Below are positions 5,668 through 8,224 of a stretch of DNA of 8,224 nucleotides, piece by piece (position 1 is the first letter of the stretch; the number at the start of each line of letters is the position of its first letter). Under the pieces are notes generated by a model. The model was not told where the DNA came from and searched no databases. It worked only from the letters and a program-made list of their open reading frames with translations. The DNA lies in the NCBI GenBank assembly GCA_017549085.1, contig JAFYVO010000148.1, positions 1-8,224 of the forward strand, read 5' to 3'. Origin of the DNA: Thermoguttaceae bacterium. Lineage in GTDB: Bacteria > Planctomycetota > Planctomycetia > Pirellulales > Thermoguttaceae. The translations under genes and the position numbers were made by a program.

Positions 5668-5955
5668 TTAGCGTTGCAAGCTAACTTCAAAATCGGCGGC
5701 GTTTCTCTCGCGAACAACGCGACGCGTCGCGGTCGCGGTTCCGTCGACGGCGAGCGCGCAAACGGCGCCGTCCTCGCCGTCCGAAGCGGCGTTTTCGCGG
5801 CGAATCGCTTCGTAAATTTCTTGACGGTGAACGGGAACGTTCGACGGCGCTTCAATGCCGAGGCGGATGCGATCCCCTCGCACGTCGACGATCGTAACGA
5901 CAATATCGTCCCCGATGTAGATACTTTGGTCCTTATATCTGGACAAAACAAGCAT
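5668..5955 (-). CDS. csrA: Carbon storage regulator CsrA with C-terminal extension
   Basis: CsrA is a small homodimeric RNA-binding protein that binds GGA motifs in mRNA leaders and blocks or changes translation and stability of targets (carbon metabolism, motility, biofilm). Residues 1-55 match the family almost along their whole length: MLVLSR, DQSIYIGDDIVVTIVDVRGD, RLGIEAPSNVPVHRQEIYEA, IRREN. Both RNA-contacting regions are present: the first strand with Leu4 and Arg6, and the VPVHRQEIY segment with Arg44. Tyr7 is unusual where Lys or Arg is common. The protein is 95 residues instead of about 60-75: residues 56-95 (AASDGEDGAVCALAVDGTAT onwards) are not part of the known fold. The start is fixed by MLVLSR and by AAGGAG 9 bases upstream. 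No flagellar genes or fliW are in view. The leader suggests self-regulation. Transcribed alone or behind the small ORF at 6367-6588. Confidence 0.95.
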   Translation of the reverse strand: MLVLSRYKDQSIYIGDDIVVTIVDVRGDRIRLGIEAPSNVPVHRQEIYEAIRRENAASDGEDGAVCALAVDGTATATRRVVRERNAADFEVSLQR

Positions 5956-6129
5956 TATGACAACTCCTTCTAACGATGCGGTATCCGTTCCTCGAAAGCG
6001 ATCTCGCTCTCCTTGATTCGCTTTCGACAGCTTGTCGACTCGTCGCCAAACGACCGCGCGCTATCTTTCCTGAAACCTTAGCGCTTTTCGTTTTCCTTTT
6101 GATTACCGAAAACCAAAAGCGTTAAGGTT
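5956..6129 (-). promoter_or_regulatory. csrA leader with GGA motifs and stem-loop (probable CsrA autoregulatory region)
   Basis: In leftward sense six GGA triplets lie between 6129 and the start codon (TCC on the plus strand at 6094-6096, 6068-6070, 6010-6012, 5989-5991, 5984-5986 and 5965-5967); four have the A-N-GGA form. The one at 6010-6012 (AAGGAG) is in the 16-nt loop of a perfect 10-bp stem (5992-6001 with 6018-6027), and the last overlaps the csrA ribosome binding site. CsrA prefers GGA in hairpin loops, and csrA genes are known to repress themselves through several sites including one on the Shine-Dalgarno. Six in about 175 nt is only about twice chance expectation, so the placement matters more than the count. 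Confidence 0.5.
6074..6129. repeat. Long imperfect inverted repeat (22-bp stem)
   Basis: Arms 6074-6095 and 6108-6129 pair over 22 positions with one C-C mismatch (6089/6114) and one G-T pair (6081/6122); the loop is 12 nt. Seen as plus-strand RNA the G-T is a wobble, as minus-strand RNA it is a C-A mismatch, so the plus-strand fold is slightly better. Neither side has a clear T-tract. It may be a terminator for whatever is transcribed toward csrA, part of the csrA leader, or a miniature repeat element. Confidence 0.7.
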
Positions 6130-6366
6130 GCGCGTCGGACGTCCGTCCGAGTAATTCGGCGCCGACTTTTCGTTCGCCGTCCTTTTTCAGCCGCAAATTT
6201 TGCGTTTCGCCCTTATTTCTTTAGGGCAAAGGGGCTTCGTCGTCGACGCGGCGCTTCGAAGCGTTGAACGCAACGCTCGCGCCTCGCGGCGTCTTCGGCT
6301 TTCAACTTTCAATACGCAAACGTCTCCGACCGTTTGAAACAAAATTGCGTTTCGAGGTCTTTTTTC

Positions 6367-6588
6367 TCAAATCGCCCGCCGACCGGCGCCGGTTTTAGCG
6401 ATTTCAACGTTTGCAACGCCGTCCTTGTCGGCGTCGGAAAGGCGAGTCGAAGCCGCTCCGCGCTCGGAGGTTCCCAACGCGACCTCGCGTCCGACTTTTT
6501 CCTCCTTAAATATGTCGAACGCACGTCGCGCTTTCGTCCGTCTTTTACGTCGACGACGGAAAATCGCGCCTTTCTTAGTCAAGTTCAT
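6367..6588 (-). CDS. Putative 73-residue basic protein with EF-hand-like loop
   Basis: I do not recognise this protein. Residues 11-22 are almost entirely Arg and Lys, and near the C-terminus is DADKDG (52-57), which matches the D-x-D-x-D-G start of an EF-hand calcium loop (DADKDGVANVEI), although the last ligand position is not clean. What argues for a gene is the set of signals in the right order: TATAAT at 6610-6615, AAGGA about 9 bases before the ATG, and an open frame ending in TGA. What argues against is that codon use is mixed, a third of the window's frames are open at this GC content, and no homologue comes to mind. It could be a real small gene upstream of csrA, or the promoter may serve an RNA or a long csrA leader. 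Confidence 0.35.
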   Translation of the reverse strand: MNLTKKGAIFRRRRKRRTKARRAFDIFKEEKVGREVALGTSERGAASTRLSDADKDGVANVEIAKTGAGRRAI

Positions 6589-6609
6589 CGACCTGTCCTT
6601 AAAGTAGAG

Positions 6610-6638
6610 ATTATAAAAATGCCCGTTTCGCGCTTAAA
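6610..6638 (-). promoter_or_regulatory. Leftward promoter upstream of the 73-codon ORF
   Basis: A perfect TATAAT (6610-6615) on the minus strand; the best -35 candidate at 17 bp spacing is TTTAAG (6633-6638), only 3 of 6. Transcription would start near 6603, about 15 nt before the ATG at 6588, with the ribosome binding site AAGGA inside that short leader. Confidence 0.45.
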
Positions 6639-6940
6639 TATCGGGGTTCGCCGCCCGCTTGGGAGCGACGTAACGCAAGCGCCGATTATTCCGCCTTCGC
6701 AGGTCAAAACGGTCTTGCGCAACCCGCCGATTAAGCGAGCGCCGCGCGGCCAATTCTCGTTTTATTTCGAAAAAAACGGCTTTTCTTCTGAAATAATCTC
6801 GCGAACCAGCCGACGGCAAATCTTCCCTATTCTTCCAGCGCTCCTTAACACTAATAATCGTTTCAACCGCTACCTTTCACCCAACCTTCCCACTTTCATC
6901 AAAATATTAAAGAAAAATCTCCAAACGCCTTAAGAAAACC

Positions 6941-6969
6941 TTGAAAAAACCGACCGCAACTCGCATAAT
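6941..6969 (+). promoter_or_regulatory. Sigma-70-type promoter for the repeat lipoprotein gene
   Basis: TTGAAA (6941-6946, 5 of 6) and CATAAT (6964-6969, 5 of 6) are exactly 17 bp apart. Transcription should begin near 6976, giving a leader of about 100 nt. In that leader TTAGGCG (6986-6992) can pair with CGCCTAA (7016-7022) around an inner CGGT/ACCG hairpin; no known riboswitch was recognised. Confidence 0.65.
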
Positions 6970-7077
6970 CTAATAAGACGTTTGTTTAGGCGGCGGTTTA
7001 CCGTTGTTCAGGGCGCGCCTAATCAAACGGCAAAACCGAGCGTTACCTTTTTATCGCATTCGTTGATCGGAGTTTTT

Positions 7078-7971
7078 ATGTCGAAATTCTCTCGTCGCCG
7101 CCTTTCGTTCGCGCCCCTTTGCAACGTTGCGTTCGCCTCGTTGTTGAGCGCGGCCCTCGTCGGCTCCGTCGGTTGCGCCGGCGGGTCCAATCCGTTTTGT
7201 TGCGATTCTAAAGAAAAAGAGCAAATCAACAATTTAGAACGCGCTCAAAGCCTCGACGAGAACGAAAAAGAATCGGCGCCGACCGAAAAAAATTCCGCCG
7301 AAGAGGAAAACGACGAAAACCAGCCTCGCCTCCTCGAAGCGTCCCATTCGAAAGATTCGCCGTTCGCGCAAGACTCGCAAAAGGTCCCCGTTACCGCGTC
7401 GACGAGCGCCGACGAGCAAGACTCGGGCGCCGCTTTCCCCGCTTCGCAAGCGTCCGCGCTTTCCGCTCTCGTCGCCTCGTCTAAAAAAGCGCAAGACGAC
7501 GCGACAACGAAAGAAGCCGCGACGACGAACGCAACCGCGACGACAACCGAAGCCGCGACGACGAACGAAGCCGCGACGACGAACGCAACCGCGACGACAA
7601 CCGAAGCCGCGACGACAACCGAAGCCGCGACGACGAACGAAGCCGCGACGACAACCGAAGCCGCGACGACAACCGAAGCCGCGACGACGAACGAAAGTCA
7701 AAACGCGCAAGATAAAGAAAAAACGCAGGAAGAAAAGGCGAAAGAAGAGACGCAAGGGCAAGAGGAAGCGCAAGAAGAAAAGACTCCCGAAACGCCGCTC
7801 GACGCTTCGCGATCGTCGCGACGCAACGGCGGCCCGCAACGCGCCGCGACGCGCCAAGTCGCTCAACGCGCCCCCGCCCAAACCGTCGCCGTTCCGCAAA
7901 CGCGCGCCGCCGAAACGCTTCCCGCGCCGACGCCGGTCGTCGTCTTTCGAACTCGCGTCGTCGTTCCTTAA
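7078..7971 (+). CDS. Lipoprotein with Ala/Thr hexapeptide repeats and charged tail
   Basis: The product is 297 residues and belongs to no family I recognise. Residues 1-33 form a lipoprotein signal: MSKFSRRR, a hydrophobic core and S-V-G-C with Cys33 as the likely lipidated residue; two more Cys follow at 41-42. Then come a Glu/Asn/Ser-rich hydrophilic stretch (45-140), ten tandem six-residue units of EAATTN type (146-205), a Lys/Glu/Gln-rich segment (about 206-245) and a Pro/Val/Arg-rich end (PAPTPVVVFRTRVVVP). Everything after the signal looks disordered, as in a flexible envelope tether or spacer; the Thr-rich block could be O-glycosylated. The start at 7078 was preferred over an in-frame ATG at 6982 because it begins the signal peptide, has CGGAG 6 bases upstream and lies downstream of the promoter. 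It has its own promoter and terminator and converges on the gene at the right edge. Confidence 0.8.
   Translation: MSKFSRRRLSFAPLCNVAFASLLSAALVGSVGCAGGSNPFCCDSKEKEQINNLERAQSLDENEKESAPTEKNSAEEENDENQPRLLEASHSKDSPFAQDSQKVPVTASTSADEQDSGAAFPASQASALSALVASSKKAQDDATTKEAATTNATATTTEAATTNEAATTNATATTTEAATTTEAATTNEAATTTEAATTTEAATTNESQNAQDKEKTQEEKAKEETQGQEEAQEEKTPETPLDASRSSRRNGGPQRAATRQVAQRAPAQTVAVPQTRAAETLPAPTPVVVFRTRVVVP
7513..7692 (+). repeat. In-frame minisatellite, 10 x 18 bp
   Basis: Ten gap-free 18-bp units encode EAATTN (A), ATATTT (B) or EAATTT (C) in the order A B A, A B C, A C C, A. Units differ at only a few fixed positions (gaa gcc or gca acc at the front, acg aac or aca acc at the end). The A unit recurs every third position, so the array has a 54-bp higher-order period. 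The 18-bp unit keeps the reading frame whatever the copy number. Confidence 0.95.
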
Positions 7972-8022
7972 AAAACGGCGCGTTGCGGACGTCGCGCCGA
8001 CTCTTTTTCGACGGCGCGACGT
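7970..8022. terminator. Bidirectional terminator with alternative stems
   Basis: CGGCGCG (7976-7982) and CGCGCCG (7993-7999) form a 7-bp GC stem with a 10-nt loop. It is followed by TTTTT at 8004-8008 for rightward transcripts and preceded by AAAAAA (7970-7975), which is a T6 tract for leftward transcripts, so it can end both converging genes. A third arm, CGGCGCGACGT (8012-8022), can instead pair over 11 bp with 7989-7999, overlapping the first stem. Confidence 0.75.
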
Positions 8023-8033
8023 TTAACGCCGAC

Positions 8034-8224
8034 TCATTCGAAAACGCTCCGAAAAAACGTCGCGTACTGCGCAAAACAATGCCGCGACGCTTCCATTCCT
8101 TTCGCCGCGTTCTCGGCGGAAAACACTATTTTCCCCAAAAGCCCCTTCGAACTCAACAAAGAGGCCGCCGCAACCGCGTTTTCGCCGACTTCCAACCAAA
8201 ATTCTTCGTCACCGGAAACCTCGC
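8034..8224 (-). CDS. C-terminal part of an unrecognised protein (5' truncated)
   Basis: The frame enters from the right edge and runs 62 codons to a TGA at 8034-8036. The visible sequence begins EVSGDEEFWLEVGENAVAAA, continues with SLLSSKGLLGKIVFSAENAA and ends in FRSVFE. Codon use matches neighbouring genes and the other two minus-strand frames are interrupted, which supports coding. The composition (alternating helix-forming stretches, one Cys, few charges at the end) suggests a soluble helical C-terminus. I do not recognise a family. It shares the bidirectional terminator with the repeat lipoprotein gene. Confidence 0.65.
   Translation of the reverse strand, partial: EVSGDEEFWLEVGENAVAAASLLSSKGLLGKIVFSAENAAKGMEASRHCFAQYATFFRSVFE

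Larger units (their letters stand above)
5956..6366. other. Gene-free gap upstream of csrA
   Basis: Besides the csrA leader and the long inverted repeat at 6074-6129, this 411-bp stretch contains a compound hairpin at 6250-6283 (outer GGCGC/GCGCC, inner AGCGTT/AACGCT), a palindrome TCGGCGCCGA at 6156-6165 and a weak hairpin at 6209-6227. No obvious csrA promoter was found within it. The density of foldable sequence leaves room for a small RNA, but nothing identifies one. Confidence 0.5.
6589..7077. other. Gene-free gap between divergent transcription units
   Basis: This 489-bp region separates leftward and rightward transcription. It holds the leftward promoter at 6610-6638, an A/T-rich inverted repeat at 6762-6796 (TTATTTC/GAAATAA with an inner GAAAA/TTTTC), a composition shift to C/T- and A-rich sequence from about 6830, the rightward promoter at 6941-6969 and a 100-nt leader with a small fold. 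Open frames across 6334-6933 (plus) and 6634-6819 (minus) lack ribosome binding sites and recognisable content. Confidence 0.6.

Noticed and set aside
6634..6819. 61-codon minus-strand frame with TTG start
   Set aside because: Only a weak GGGA upstream, it ends at the promoter at 6610-6638, and its translation has no family features.
6334..6933. 199-codon plus-strand frame in the large gap
   Set aside because: No ribosome binding site or promoter, no recognisable motif, and its composition changes along its length with the underlying DNA.
7513..7692. CRISPR-like array
   Set aside because: The units are contiguous 18-bp coding repeats with no spacers and stay in frame with a lipoprotein.
7234..8074. 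Two long minus-strand frames across the repeat lipoprotein gene
   Set aside because: Arg/Phe/Leu-rich shadows produced by the minisatellite and the biased codon use of the plus-strand gene.

Overview
The window looks like chromosomal DNA from a member of the Planctomycetota, most likely Pirellulales-like. Three things point there: a DUF1559 protein with a prepilin-type N-terminus (a family hugely expanded in that phylum), the small peptidase-regulatory-like lipoprotein encoded just downstream of it, and a TrmB whose best start gives the N-terminus MGRRSLPKI, which I recall from planctomycete TrmB proteins. The DNA is rich in CpG, with A/T-rich intergenic patches. The taxonomy rests on reading protein motifs only; no search was run.

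Layout, left to right. A plus-strand gene enters from the left and ends at 193 (C-terminal membrane anchor only). From there to about 6590 nearly everything reads leftward on the minus strand. In transcription order (right to left) this block holds: a possible 73-residue basic protein gene (6588-6367), csrA (5955-5668), a family-4 uracil-DNA glycosylase gene (5399-4494), a 32-codon gene for a very basic small protein (4184-4086), a FabZ-type dehydratase gene (3884-3366), trmB (3280-2540), the DUF1559 gene (2224-1121) and the small lipoprotein gene (899-372). A 66-bp relic of the DUF1559 gene's 3' end lies between the last two. On the right, a plus-strand gene (7078-7971) encodes a lipoprotein with a hexapeptide minisatellite. 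It converges on a minus-strand gene (8034 to beyond 8224) of which only the last 62 codons are present.

Most genes appear to be transcribed singly or in pairs. Near-consensus sigma-70-type promoters can be read in front of the DUF1559 gene, the uracil-DNA glycosylase gene, the 32-codon gene, the 73-codon ORF and the repeat lipoprotein gene. Hairpin terminators lie in most gaps. fabZ and trmB (85 bp apart) are probably one unit. The functions are mixed housekeeping (DNA repair, tRNA modification, fatty-acid synthesis, global post-transcriptional regulation) plus surface proteins; there is no single pathway and no sign of a defence island, prophage or insertion sequence.

I did not find a clear new multi-gene system. 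The points most worth a second look are the 32-codon gene with its own promoter and terminator, the GGA-rich structured leader of csrA, the stem-loop at the predicted 5' end of the DUF1559 mRNA, the higher-order 54-bp pattern in the lipoprotein minisatellite, and the duplicated DUF1559 tail. No tRNA, rRNA or CRISPR array was recognised.
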